The notes: generated by a model from the sequence alone, not told the origin. A DNA stretch of 33,030 nucleotides from Deltaproteobacteria bacterium (GCA_016218825.1 JACRCV010000072.1:1-33030); one strand, 5' to 3'. Counted from the stretch's first letter, positions 8,059-15,570 are shown. A program made the numbers and translations.

Positions 8059-8694
8059 TCAGCGCTTCACGCTCACCGACACTCCGTCACGCAGCGGCAG
8101 GATCGTCGTCACGAGGTCCTCGCGGGCCGCGAGCTCCGTGTTCAACCTCCGAATGGCGGCGGTGGCCGGGTCTGCGCCCCTTCCGGTCGTGACGCGGCCG
8201 GACCATAGGGCGTTGTCGAAGATCAGCAGGCCTCGTTGCCTGAGCTTGGGCAGCGCGAGTGCCGGGACTTCGGGGTATGCCTCCTTGTCGATGTCACAGA
8301 AGATGATGTCGAACATTCCGGCCTCTTTGCGCAGCACGTCGAGGGCGTCGCCGGTCTCGAAGCGGACGCGCCGCCCGAGGCCGGCTCGCGTCAGGTAGGC
8401 TGCCGCTTGGCGGCTGTTGTCGGCATCGAAGTCGGTGTGGATGACGAGCCCGCCGTCGCCGACGGCGGTGGCAAACCAGTAGGTGGAATAGCCATAACCC
8501 GAGCCGAGCTCGAGCACTCGGCGGGCACCCGATGCCAGCGCCAGGGTGAGCAACAGGCGGCCCACCAGCGGGCCGACGATCGGGAAGCCCCTGAGGTCGG
8601 CCTCGCGCTCCATCGCGGCGAGCACCGCATCGTCCGTCCGGCGCAGCCCCGCCAGGTACCGATCTATCTTTGCCGATACGATTTCCCCGCTCAT
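8059..8694 (-). CDS. SAM-dependent O-methyltransferase, catechol/CCoAOMT type
   Basis: A 211-residue class I methyltransferase of the O-methyltransferase family 3 (catechol and caffeoyl-CoA O-methyltransferases). Motif I is RVLELGSGYGYSTYWFA; the SAM ribose acid lies in VIHTDFD; MFDIIFCDIDKEAYPE supplies the metal-binding Asp; LIFDNALWSGRV holds the second metal Asp-Asn pair; the C-terminus LPLRDGVSVSVKR is the usual final strand. It should move a methyl group from SAM to a hydroxyl of a small aromatic or acyl-CoA substrate, with a divalent metal. Substrate unknown. GGGAG precedes the ATG. It lies 51 bases downstream of the large Cys-rich gene on the same strand and may be read from the same transcript, with no evident functional link. 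Confidence 0.93.
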   Translation of the reverse strand: MSGEIVSAKIDRYLAGLRRTDDAVLAAMEREADLRGFPIVGPLVGRLLLTLALASGARRVLELGSGYGYSTYWFATAVGDGGLVIHTDFDADNSRQAAAYLTRAGLGRRVRFETGDALDVLRKEAGMFDIIFCDIDKEAYPEVPALALPKLRQRGLLIFDNALWSGRVTTGRGADPATAAIRRLNTELAAREDLVTTILPLRDGVSVSVKR

Positions 8695-8745
8695 GCGAGT
8701 CTCCCAGGGCCTGGCGCGGCGGGCATCGGAGCCGCACCAAGGACT

Positions 8746-11700
8746 CTATGGGCAACCCTCGGAGCTGCTCTCGCGACCGCCAATATCGGGGCCGCTCGAG
8801 TTGAACAGGCCGGCGTCGCTGCCATTGACGTCGCGTCCGACGTTGGCCCCGGCGTCGATGAGCGTCGACGCGGAGACGCAGTAGTAGTCAGCGGTGCCGA
8901 AGATGACGCTGGTGTAGGCGGGGTCGGCGGAGAACTGAAAGAAGGTCCCGACCGGCAGGCAGCTGCAGCTGCTGCACTGTCCGCCGCACAACCCGCCGGT
9001 ATTGTTGAACGCGGCGTTGCCGTACACCGGCCCTGCCGCCAACGCGCCGGTGCACGACGCGCTCGTATTCCAGCCGACGCCGTCCTCGACGTAGATGGCA
9101 CGACCAGCGTTCCCGGTGATGAGGTTGTTGCGAATACAAAGGCTGGTCGAGGGGTCGCCGCTCGGTGTCTGACGAATGCCGTCACGACCGTTGTTGGCGA
9201 TGGTGTTGTGGTCGACGAACGTGCCGTCGTTCCGGTAGAGCTGGATCGCGTCCATGGCATTGTTGACGAGGACGTTGCCGGCGATCGCGCCGGAGGCGTC
9301 GTTGTTGTTGGCCCGCCCGAAGACGATGGCTGCCCGATTCGAGCCCGGCGCTCCCGTGCCGCCACGGATGACGTTGTTGTACACGAGCAGGTTGTCGCTG
9401 ATGTCGGTCTCGCCGCGGATGCCGCTCTCGCCGAATCCATCGATCACACAGTTTTGGATCGTGTTGCTCGCGGCGGCCACGGAGATGATGGTGTCGGTGT
9501 TGCCGGTGGAGTGGATGTTGAGGCCTTCCAAGAGGTTGTTGCTGCCGCTGAGTCGGAACACGCGAGTGTCCAGGCCGGGGATGTCGGCGTCGACGACAGT
9601 GCCGCGAGCTTGACGGATCTCCGCCCCGGTGCTGCTCGTCAGGCTATTGAAGCTCGCGGTGGTGGTGAAGCTGGCCAATATCAGGAGCTTGTCCCGCACG
9701 CCGGTGCTGCTGTTGGCGGTGGTGATACGCGCGTTGAGCTCGGTGGCGGTCGTGGCCGTGAGGCAGTCCTGGCCGCTGCCGCAGACGGCCGGGTTGGTGG
9801 TGCAATAGACCTCGACGCAGTCGACGACCTTGAGGGTCTCGCAAGCCGTATCGGTGTTCGTGGTGCAGTCGGCGCCGCAGGTCGGGAGTCCGTCGTCGCA
9901 GTCGGTCCCACTGCAGTCGGTCCCGGCGCCGCGGCCGTCGCCGTCGATGTCCAGGCAGGTGTCGGCGCAGTCGGGGACGCCGTCGAGGTCGAGATCGCTG
10001 ATGCAGTCGGCAGCGCAGCGCAGGTCGCCGTCGTCGCAATCCGATCCCGTACAGCTCGGACCACTCCCGTAGCCGTCGCCGTCGACGTCGATGCAGGGGT
10101 CGTCACAGTCGCGCCGGCCGTCGATGTCGGTGTCGGCGATACAGTCGGCGTTGCAGAGCGAGACCAGCTCGTCGCAGTCGGTGCCGGCGCAGGTTCTGGT
10201 TGCCGCGCCGCCCGGCAGACCGTAGCCGTCGCCGTCGGCGTCGAGGCAGCCGTCCGCGCAGTCCGAGAGCGCATCGGCGTCGACGTCGGTCGTGCAGTCG
10301 GCGATGCAAGTCGCCACCGCGTCGTTGCAGTCGGAACCCGAGCAGGTGTTCCCCGCCCCTCCACTCTGGCCGTAGCCATCGCCGTCCTTGTCGAGGCAGG
10401 TGTCGCCGCAGTCAGGGATGCCGTCGAGGTCGACGTCGGTGGCACAGTTGGTCGTGCAGGTCGGCAGGATGTCGCTGCAGTCGGCGGCGGCGCAGGCCGC
10501 ACCGGCACCATAGCCGTCGTTGTCCACGTCGATGCAGGGGTCGTCGCAGTCGCGCCGAGCGTCGCCGTCGCGGTCGGCCGTGCAATCGGCATTGCAGGGG
10601 CGAACACCCTCGTCGCAGTCGGCGCCAGTACAGGTGTTCGGGCTACCGCCCGCCACGCCGTAGCCGTCGCCGTCGGGATCGACGCAGCCATCGCGACAGT
10701 CGGGGAGACTGTCGCCGTCGACGTTGGTCGTGCAGTTGGCGGTGGGCGAGCCCGCGTCGTTGCAGGTGGCGCTGCCGTCGTTGCAGTCGGGGCCGATGCA
10801 GGTGTTGCCGCCGTCGCCGGCGGTGCCGTAGTTGTCGTGGTCGGCATCCATACAGGTGTCGGCGCAGTCGGGAACGCCGTCGTTGTCGACGTCGGTCGTG
10901 CAATTGGCACGGCAGCTCGACAGGTTGTCGTCGCAGTCGACGGCGGCACAGTTGTTGCCGGCGCCGCCGGGAGAGCCGAAGGCATCGCCGTCCCGGTCGA
11001 TGCAGCGATCGGCGCAGTCGGAGAGCGAGTCGCCGTCGGCGTCGATGGCGCAGTTGGTGGCGACGACGCTCGCGTCGTTGCAGGTGGCAACGAAGTCGTT
11101 GCAGTCGGCGCCCGTGCAGGTGTTGCCGCCGCCGCCGGGAGAGCCGAAGGTGTCGCCGTCCCGATCGATGCAGGTGTCGCTGCAGTCGGGCAGACTGTCT
11201 TGATCGACGTCGCTCGCGCAGCTGGCGCAGTCGGAGGGGCACGACGGCACGGTCTCGCTTCCGGTGCACGCGCCGTCACCGCAGGTGGCGCAGTCCTCAG
11301 GACAGGCCTGTACGGTCTCGGCCGCCGTGCAGCGCTGATCGCCGCAGGCGGCGCAGTCGTTCGGGCAAGTGGCGCTGGTCTCGCCGGCGTCGCAGGTGTC
11401 GTCGCCACACGTGGGCAGGCAGTCGGTGTCGCACGAAGCCGAGCTCTCACCCGCGGCGCTGCAGCACACGGTGTCACCGCAGGTTCCAGGCCCACAGCCG
11501 TTGGCGCCGCAGACCGACATCTGACAAGGCTGGCCGGCACAGGGATCGCCCGCGCCGATGCAGATCCCGCCCGAGCAGATGTCAGTGGCGGTGCAGAACA
11601 GTCCGTCGTTGCACGGCTCACCGTCGGGCTTGCCGACACACTGGTCGCTGACGATCACGCACCAGCCGCCAGGGTTGCAGCGGCGGCCGGCGGCACAGTC

Positions 11701-11808
11701 TTCGGCGGTCTCGCAGCGGTAGTCCGAGGAGAGCGTCGGGAAGTTGCAGGTGCAACGCGTGGCTCCGAGGAGAACCATCGTTGCACCGAGTCGCGCGTAT
11801 CGATTCAT
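8746..11808 (-). CDS. giant secreted Cys-rich, calcium-repeat and beta-helix protein
   Basis: A 1,020-residue cell-surface or secreted protein. Residues 1-21 look like an export signal (hydrophobic MVLLGAT then CTC; not a standard lipobox). Residues ~30-105 are Cys-rich. Residues 110-196 hold four CGDxxCxxxETxxxCPxDC-type units. Residues 197-647 are nine tandem units of 46-56 residues of the type CxxDxDxDGxPDCxDxCxDxDGDGYG...CxGxDCND, which combine thrombospondin type-3-like calcium loops with fixed cysteines; a tenth is cut short. From ~690 to ~960 the chain is Asn/Gly/Ile-rich with right-handed beta-helix rungs (NTIQNCVIDGFGESGI, NNVIRGG, NTIANNGRDGI). The C-terminus PDIGGRE matches the ends of other secreted beta-helix proteins. 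Calcium binding, adhesion or polysaccharide degradation are family-based guesses. The promoter at 11818-11846 lies just upstream. Confidence 0.9.
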   Translation of the reverse strand: MNRYARLGATMVLLGATRCTCNFPTLSSDYRCETAEDCAAGRRCNPGGWCVIVSDQCVGKPDGEPCNDGLFCTATDICSGGICIGAGDPCAGQPCQMSVCGANGCGPGTCGDTVCCSAAGESSASCDTDCLPTCGDDTCDAGETSATCPNDCAACGDQRCTAAETVQACPEDCATCGDGACTGSETVPSCPSDCASCASDVDQDSLPDCSDTCIDRDGDTFGSPGGGGNTCTGADCNDFVATCNDASVVATNCAIDADGDSLSDCADRCIDRDGDAFGSPGGAGNNCAAVDCDDNLSSCRANCTTDVDNDGVPDCADTCMDADHDNYGTAGDGGNTCIGPDCNDGSATCNDAGSPTANCTTNVDGDSLPDCRDGCVDPDGDGYGVAGGSPNTCTGADCDEGVRPCNADCTADRDGDARRDCDDPCIDVDNDGYGAGAACAAADCSDILPTCTTNCATDVDLDGIPDCGDTCLDKDGDGYGQSGGAGNTCSGSDCNDAVATCIADCTTDVDADALSDCADGCLDADGDGYGLPGGAATRTCAGTDCDELVSLCNADCIADTDIDGRRDCDDPCIDVDGDGYGSGPSCTGSDCDDGDLRCAADCISDLDLDGVPDCADTCLDIDGDGRGAGTDCSGTDCDDGLPTCGADCTTNTDTACETLKVVDCVEVYCTTNPAVCGSGQDCLTATTATELNARITTANSSTGVRDKLLILASFTTTASFNSLTSSTGAEIRQARGTVVDADIPGLDTRVFRLSGSNNLLEGLNIHSTGNTDTIISVAAASNTIQNCVIDGFGESGIRGETDISDNLLVYNNVIRGGTGAPGSNRAAIVFGRANNNDASGAIAGNVLVNNAMDAIQLYRNDGTFVDHNTIANNGRDGIRQTPSGDPSTSLCIRNNLITGNAGRAIYVEDGVGWNTSASCTGALAAGPVYGNAAFNNTGGLCGGQCSSCSCLPVGTFFQFSADPAYTSVIFGTADYYCVSASTLIDAGANVGRDVNGSDAGLFNSSGPDIGGRESSSEGCP
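9868..11220 (-). repeat. nine tandem ~150-base repeats encoding TSP3-like calcium units
   Basis: Within the giant gene, codons 197-647 form units starting at residues 197, 253, 303, 359, 409, 455, 505, 556 and 602 (lengths 56, 50, 56, 50, 46, 50, 51, 46, 46). Units 5 and 8 share RRDCDDPCIDVD; units 4 and 7 share xDGC then (C)DE...CNAD; units 6 and 9 share DLDGxPDCxDTCLD. Units 4-6 and 7-9 thus look like one three-unit block copied in tandem (10297-10734 and 9868-10296). Units 1 and 3 share an extra CNDA insert. Confidence 0.85.
11221..11481 (-). repeat. four CGD-x-Cys repeats in the giant secreted protein
   Basis: Codons 110-196 encode four related units with first Cys at residues 110, 134, 155 and 176; the last three are spaced exactly 21 residues (CGDDTCDAGETSATCPNDC, CGDQRCTAAETVQACPEDC, CGDGACTGSETVPSCPSDC). 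The four fixed cysteines per unit should pair as disulfides outside the cytoplasm. Confidence 0.8.
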
Positions 11809-11817
11809 GGCAGCTGA

Positions 11818-11846
11818 AGGCTAGCCGCATCGCGCTCGGTTTTCAA
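11818..11846 (-). promoter_or_regulatory. candidate promoter of the giant secreted-protein gene
   Basis: On the minus strand TTGAAA (11846-11841), exactly 17 bases, then TAGCCT (11823-11818). The ATG at 11808 follows 9 bases later, so the 5' leader would be only about 2-3 bases. It mirrors the divergent promoter at 11874-11902 (TTGAAA, 17, TAGTCT), so one factor could read both. Confidence 0.5.
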
Positions 11847-11861
11847 CGCTCGAACGCTGGG

Positions 11862-11871
11862 CGCAATTGCG
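11862..11871. promoter_or_regulatory. palindrome between divergent promoters
   Basis: CGCAATTGCG is a perfect 10-base palindrome lying between the two divergent TTGAAA promoters. It could be the site of a shared regulator; no matching regulator is identified. Confidence 0.25.
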
Positions 11872-11873
11872 AA

Positions 11874-11902
11874 TTGAAACCGCTGCGCCAACCCGCTAGT
11901 CT
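11874..11902 (+). promoter_or_regulatory. candidate promoter for a leaderless mRNA (membrane protein - kinase)
   Basis: TTGAAA (11874-11879), exactly 17 bases, TAGTCT (11897-11902), then six bases and the GTG start at 11909. No Shine-Dalgarno is present, so the transcript would start at or next to the start codon. Confidence 0.5.
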
Positions 11903-11908
11903 TGGCGC

Positions 11909-12889
11909 GTGCGCTCGAAGCTCAGTGGTCTCGTTTGGGCGGGTGCGGTCGCCTTCGGGTCGCTTTCATCGTCCGCGGCAACAGCCGGCGCTGGCCTCGG
12001 CAGCACCGTCGTCGTTCTTCCCGTCGGCGGCCGTCCCCCCAAAGGCATGGCCACGCTGCCGGCGACAATGACCCGCGTGTTGCTGCAGCAGCTGCGTACC
12101 CGCGGGGTCAACGCAACCGAGGGCAGCGCCAGCCTCGCTGAGACCGCAACGCTCGTAGGCTGCGACCCGGCGATGCCCGCCTGCCTGCTGCAGATCGCGT
12201 CGATCCTCGAGGCGTCAACCATGCTCACCGCCGTCGTTGGCTCACGTACTGCCACGAGCGGCGTGACCGTGGAGCTCGTGCTGGCGACCGCCGGCGCGGT
12301 GCCGGTACGTCGGACGGCGACGCTCCGCCGCGGCGATCCCGTGGCCTTGGCGCGCGAGTTCGCGCAGGCCGTGCAGGAGCTCCTCGACACGGAGCCCGCC
12401 GTCGACAAGCCGGCAGCGCCCACGAGCGCGTCCACCCCGGCGCCGGAAGGCCTCGCGGCCGCACCGTCGCCTCCGGCTGCGCCGCCCGCCGCACCGCCGC
12501 CGGAGACCATCCACAGGACGGAGACGCCGGCGGGTTCCGCCCCGGGGAACGTCGAGCTCTACAGCTTCGTGGTGGCCGGGGGCGGCGCGGCGCTCCTCGT
12601 CACGGGCGGCGTCCTTTTGGGCATGGCCCAGTCGATCCGCGACGAGGTCGCCACCGCCCCCACCGCGACCGAGGAGGACCTGCTGGCGCTCGCCGCGAAG
12701 GAGCGCCGCGGCAAGAACCTGACCCGCGCGGGCACTGGCCTGCTGTCCGCAGGCGGCGCCGCCCTCGCCGCCGGGGTCGGTCTCATCTTGTACCAGAGCC
12801 TCGTGCCGCCCGACCCGGCCGCGACGACGGCCTTACGAGTCGCACCCGTCCTCGGCGACCGACGCGCCGGCGTCATCGTCACGTGGTGA
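11909..12889 (+). CDS. envelope protein upstream of a kinase, unknown function
   Basis: A 326-residue protein with a GTG start set by the promoter spacing. Residues 1-27 are a signal peptide (ending near SSAATAGAG). Residues ~30-160 form a domain starting with GSTVVVLPVGGRPPKGM, with helices around MTRVLLQQLRTRGVNATEG and a two-Cys loop (GCDPAMPACLLQIASIL); this shape recalls the FlgO/TolB-N-like domains often found next to myxobacterial kinases. Residues 164-212 are a Pro/Ala linker. Two membrane segments follow (about 218-240 and 272-297), separated by a helical acidic stretch. It is followed after 24 bases by the kinase gene and is very likely co-transcribed with it; a role as the kinase's envelope partner is inference. 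Confidence 0.8.
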   Translation: MRSKLSGLVWAGAVAFGSLSSSAATAGAGLGSTVVVLPVGGRPPKGMATLPATMTRVLLQQLRTRGVNATEGSASLAETATLVGCDPAMPACLLQIASILEASTMLTAVVGSRTATSGVTVELVLATAGAVPVRRTATLRRGDPVALAREFAQAVQELLDTEPAVDKPAAPTSASTPAPEGLAAAPSPPAAPPAAPPPETIHRTETPAGSAPGNVELYSFVVAGGGAALLVTGGVLLGMAQSIRDEVATAPTATEEDLLALAAKERRGKNLTRAGTGLLSAGGAALAAGVGLILYQSLVPPDPAATTALRVAPVLGDRRAGVIVTW

Positions 12890-12913
12890 TGGCGGCGGGA
12901 GCGCAAAGCACCG

Positions 12914-14761
12914 ATGACCACGCCTAGGGCCACCGCTCGGCCCCCCAACTGGCCCGACCTGGGCAAGTACGAGATCCTGACCGAGATCGGCGCCGGCGGC
13001 ATGGCCACCGTCTATCTGGCGCGGCAGCGCGGCCCGCAGAGCTTCGAAAAGCTGGTGGTCGTCAAGACGATCCACCCCCACCTCGCCAAGCAAGAGCACT
13101 TCGTCAACATGTTCCTCGACGAGGCGAGGATCGCGGCGCAGATCAACCACCCAAACGTCATTCAGGTCTATGATCTCGGCATCGAGAACGACACCTACTT
13201 CATCGTCATGGAGTACCTCCAAGGCGAGCCGCTCAACTCCGTGCTGGAGACGAGCATCACCCGCAGCACGCCGCTGCCGCCGCAGTATGGCGCGCGGATC
13301 GTCGCGCGCGTCGCCGAAGGGCTGCACGCCGCCCACGAGCTCACCAGCATGACGGGCGACGTGCTCGATGTGGTGCACCGCGACGTCACACCGGGGAACA
13401 TCATCGTCAACTATGACGGGCGGGTGAAGGTCGTCGATTTCGGCGTCGCCAAGGCCCGCGGCCGTCTGACCCAGACCGAGGGCGGGCAGCTCAAGGGCAA
13501 GCTCTCCTACATGTCGCCCGAGCAGATCGAGGGCGACCGAGTCGATCGCCGATCGGACATCTTCGCAGCCGGAGTCGTCCTCTGGGAGGTCCTGGCCGTG
13601 CGCCGGCTCTTCCGGCATAGCAGCGAGGCCGCGGTCCTGGCGGCGATCTTCTCCAAGCGGCCAAAGCCTCCCTCGCACTTCCGCCCGAGTGTGCCGGCCG
13701 CGCTCGATGCCATCGCGCTGCGCGCCCTGGAGAAGGACCCTGCCAACCGCTACCAGACAGCGAGAGAGATGCAGATCGAGCTCGACGCCGCGTCGGCACC
13801 CCACGCCACCGATCCCGACCTGTCGCGCTGGATGGACACGTTGTTCGCGGACCGCGCCAGCGCCCGCAAGCGCGCCATCGCCCAGGTGGTCGAAGCTGCC
13901 AACGGGCACTTCGCGGCCGATTCGAGTGGGATCCGCGTCCTGCTCCGGGACGAGGACAGCGGCTCGCTGTCCCTGCCGGGCAAGAGCGCGGTGACCTCCA
14001 CGGTGCAGTGTGATCGGCCGACGACCCCACCGGACCTCGCCGGCGACACCGACGCCTATGAAGTGAACGATGCACCCTCGCCCGAAGCACAGGCCCACTC
14101 GCGGGCCCCCGCGCGCCCTGTGGGGGGATCGCCGCGGTTTCCGGCCGGAAAGCAGGGCATCGTGGCGGCGTTGGGTGTGACCCTCCTCGCCGGCCTCGGC
14201 CTGATGTTCGCGCTCAAGCCGACCGCCAACGATAGGATGTCGAGCGGTTCGAACCCCACCGACGGCCGCACCGTCGCCGTCTCCCCCAAGGCCGTTCTGC
14301 CGGATCTGCCTGGCGCCGCCGAGCCCCGGCCCGAAGCGTTGCCCGCGCCGACCCCCGAGGCTGATGCCGGCGGAACCGCGGAGAGTGCGCCGGCACCGGC
14401 CGGTGCAGCCCCGGCGAGGCAGACCGCCAAGCGCCAGCGGAAGGACGAGGCCAAGACCGACACGCCGCGGACAACCGCGAAGAAGCCGGTCGACGCCGCG
14501 GAGGCGAAGCGCCTCTTCGACGAGGCCACGCGGCTCTACCTGCGGGGCAAGCTCGATGACGCCGAGCGCAGCTATAAGGGGGCGCTCGCGGCCGACCCAG
14601 CCTTTGCCCCGGCGTACCGTGCCCTCGGTCTGCTCCACCAGCGACGCGGCAACAGGGCCCTGGCGATCAAGAACCTGCGCGCTTACCTGAACCTGTCGCC
14701 CTGGGCGGAGGACGCCGAAGCCACTCAGGCGCGCCTCAAAGAGCTCGCGGGCACCAAGTAG
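12914..14761 (+). CDS. transmembrane Ser/Thr protein kinase with C-terminal TPR
   Basis: A 615-residue kinase. The kinase domain spans ~18-285: Gly loop IGAGGMATVYLA (25-36), Lys51 (VVVKTI), Glu70, catalytic loop HRDVTPGN (155-162), DFG 175-177, SPE in place of APE at 201-203. Thr159 replaces the usual HRDxK lysine, a change common in myxobacterial kinases (HRDVS/TP). A linker follows, then one membrane helix (~415-434, GIVAALGVTLLAGLGLMFAL), a Pro/Ala/Glu-rich stretch, and a C-terminal domain (~505-615) with TPR units (AKRLFDEATRLYLRGKLDDAE; AYRALGLLHQRRGNRALAIKN). The kinase faces the cytoplasm and the TPR the periplasm. It lies directly after the envelope protein gene; the signal it senses is unknown. 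Confidence 0.94.
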   Translation: MTTPRATARPPNWPDLGKYEILTEIGAGGMATVYLARQRGPQSFEKLVVVKTIHPHLAKQEHFVNMFLDEARIAAQINHPNVIQVYDLGIENDTYFIVMEYLQGEPLNSVLETSITRSTPLPPQYGARIVARVAEGLHAAHELTSMTGDVLDVVHRDVTPGNIIVNYDGRVKVVDFGVAKARGRLTQTEGGQLKGKLSYMSPEQIEGDRVDRRSDIFAAGVVLWEVLAVRRLFRHSSEAAVLAAIFSKRPKPPSHFRPSVPAALDAIALRALEKDPANRYQTAREMQIELDAASAPHATDPDLSRWMDTLFADRASARKRAIAQVVEAANGHFAADSSGIRVLLRDEDSGSLSLPGKSAVTSTVQCDRPTTPPDLAGDTDAYEVNDAPSPEAQAHSRAPARPVGGSPRFPAGKQGIVAALGVTLLAGLGLMFALKPTANDRMSSGSNPTDGRTVAVSPKAVLPDLPGAAEPRPEALPAPTPEADAGGTAESAPAPAGAAPARQTAKRQRKDEAKTDTPRTTAKKPVDAAEAKRLFDEATRLYLRGKLDDAERSYKGALAADPAFAPAYRALGLLHQRRGNRALAIKNLRAYLNLSPWAEDAEATQARLKELAGTK

Positions 14762-14771
14762 CAGGTAGGGC

Positions 14772-14808
14772 TTGACACGAGCACGGTTTTGTTAGATGAC
14801 GCTAACAA
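14772..14808 (+). promoter_or_regulatory. promoter -35 box and DtxR-type operator of the feo operon
   Basis: TTGACA at 14772-14777 is a perfect -35 box. From 14789 to 14808 lies the inverted repeat TTGTTAG-ATGACG-CTAACAA, with 7-bp perfect arms. The halves GTTAG and CTAAC are the ones in DtxR/IdeR boxes (TTAGGTTAG...CTAACCTAA), here spread by 6 bases. It covers where the -10 box should be (TTAGAT or TAGATG, spacing 14-15), so a metal-loaded repressor bound here would block transcription. The downstream gene encodes just such a repressor. Confidence 0.6.
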
Positions 14809-14843
14809 TGACTAGCGCGGCTGCCAGCACCAAGGTTCACGAG

Positions 14844-15563
14844 ATGAGCCCCGCGCTCGAAGACTACCTCGAGACCATCTACCTCCTCGTCCAGGAGCAT
14901 GGCTTCGCCAGGGTCAAGGACATCGCACGGGCTCGCGACGTGAAGGCCGCCACGGTTTCGATTGCCTTGCGCAAGCTCGCCGAGCTCGAGCTCGTGCGCT
15001 ACGAGCGTCGCGAGTACATCGCCCTCTCACCCCACGGCGAGGAGGCGGGCCGCCGGGTGTTCACGCGGCATCGGCTGCTCGCCCGCTTCTTCGAGGAGGT
15101 GCTCGGGATGCCGGCGGCCGCTGCGAGCGAGCAAGCCTGCGCCATGGAGCACAGCCTGACCGACGACGCGATGAATCGCTTGGTGAGGTTCTTCGAGTTC
15201 GTCGGCTCGTGTCCGAACGTCGTCGACAGCTTCCGGGAGTGCCAGACGGCGCTTGGACCAGGGTGTTCCCCGGAACAGCGGAACACGAGTGGCGCGTGCG
15301 CGCTCTGCTCGGAGAAAGAGGAAGACCCACAGATGAGCTTGGCCGACTTGAAGCCGGGACAAAGCGCGGTGGTGACTCACGTCGGGGCGGCCGGCGCCCT
15401 GCGCCAGCGCCTGCTCGACATGGGGATCCTCCCGAACACCACCATCAACCTCGAACGCTCGGGGCCGGGCGGCGAGCCGCTCTGGATCCGTTGCCACGGC
15501 GCGCGCCTGGCGCTTCGCCGCACGGAGGCTACGGTCATTCGGGTGCGCGACGAGATGGCGTAG
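14844..15563 (+). CDS. DtxR-family iron-responsive repressor fused to FeoA
   Basis: A 239-residue regulator. I start at the ATG at 14844, which has AAGG 8 bases upstream and begins with the family's MSPALEDYLETIYLL; ATGs at 14796 and 14808 lie in the operator and have no ribosome site. The N-terminal half is winged helix (VKDIARARDVKAATVSIALRKL). The dimer/metal part has RHRLLARFFEEVLG and CAMEH, matching DtxR Cys102-x-x-Glu105-His106; Cys here points to iron rather than manganese. The place of DtxR Glu83 is Ala. A linker with cysteines (REC, PGC, GACALC) follows, then an SH3-like FeoA domain (MSLADLKPGQSAVVTHVG ... DMGILPNTTINL). It should repress the feo operon when Fe(II) is ample, and FeoA assists FeoB. 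Confidence 0.92.
   Translation: MSPALEDYLETIYLLVQEHGFARVKDIARARDVKAATVSIALRKLAELELVRYERREYIALSPHGEEAGRRVFTRHRLLARFFEEVLGMPAAAASEQACAMEHSLTDDAMNRLVRFFEFVGSCPNVVDSFRECQTALGPGCSPEQRNTSGACALCSEKEEDPQMSLADLKPGQSAVVTHVGAAGALRQRLLDMGILPNTTINLERSGPGGEPLWIRCHGARLALRRTEATVIRVRDEMA
15333..15563 (+). CDS. feoA: possible internal start giving free FeoA
   Basis: Inside the fusion, the in-frame ATG at 15333 opens exactly at the FeoA domain (MSLADLKPGQ) and is preceded by AGAGGAAG about 8 bases away. Translation from it would give a 76-residue protein, the usual size of stand-alone FeoA, before feoB. No separate feoA gene is present here. Whether the site is used cannot be told from sequence. Confidence 0.38.
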   Translation: MSLADLKPGQSAVVTHVGAAGALRQRLLDMGILPNTTINLERSGPGGEPLWIRCHGARLALRRTEATVIRVRDEMA

Positions 15564-15570
15564 GGGTTGG

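Noticed and set aside
9868-11220. Regular repeats that could suggest a CRISPR array
   Set aside because: The period of about 150 bases is coding, the units diverge at synonymous-type positions and there are no unique spacers or cas genes.
8236-11817. 1,193-codon plus-strand frame rich in Val/Ala/Asp/Gly, opposite the giant secreted protein
   Set aside because: It is the antisense of the repeat-rich gene; its repeats come from the coding repeats. The minus strand has signal, cysteine patterns and a promoter; the plus frame has none and runs through the methyltransferase gene.
14796-14843. ATG at 14796 or 14808 as the start of the DtxR-FeoA gene
   Set aside because: Both lie in or at the edge of the inverted repeat and lack a ribosome site; 14844 has AAGG and matches the family start.
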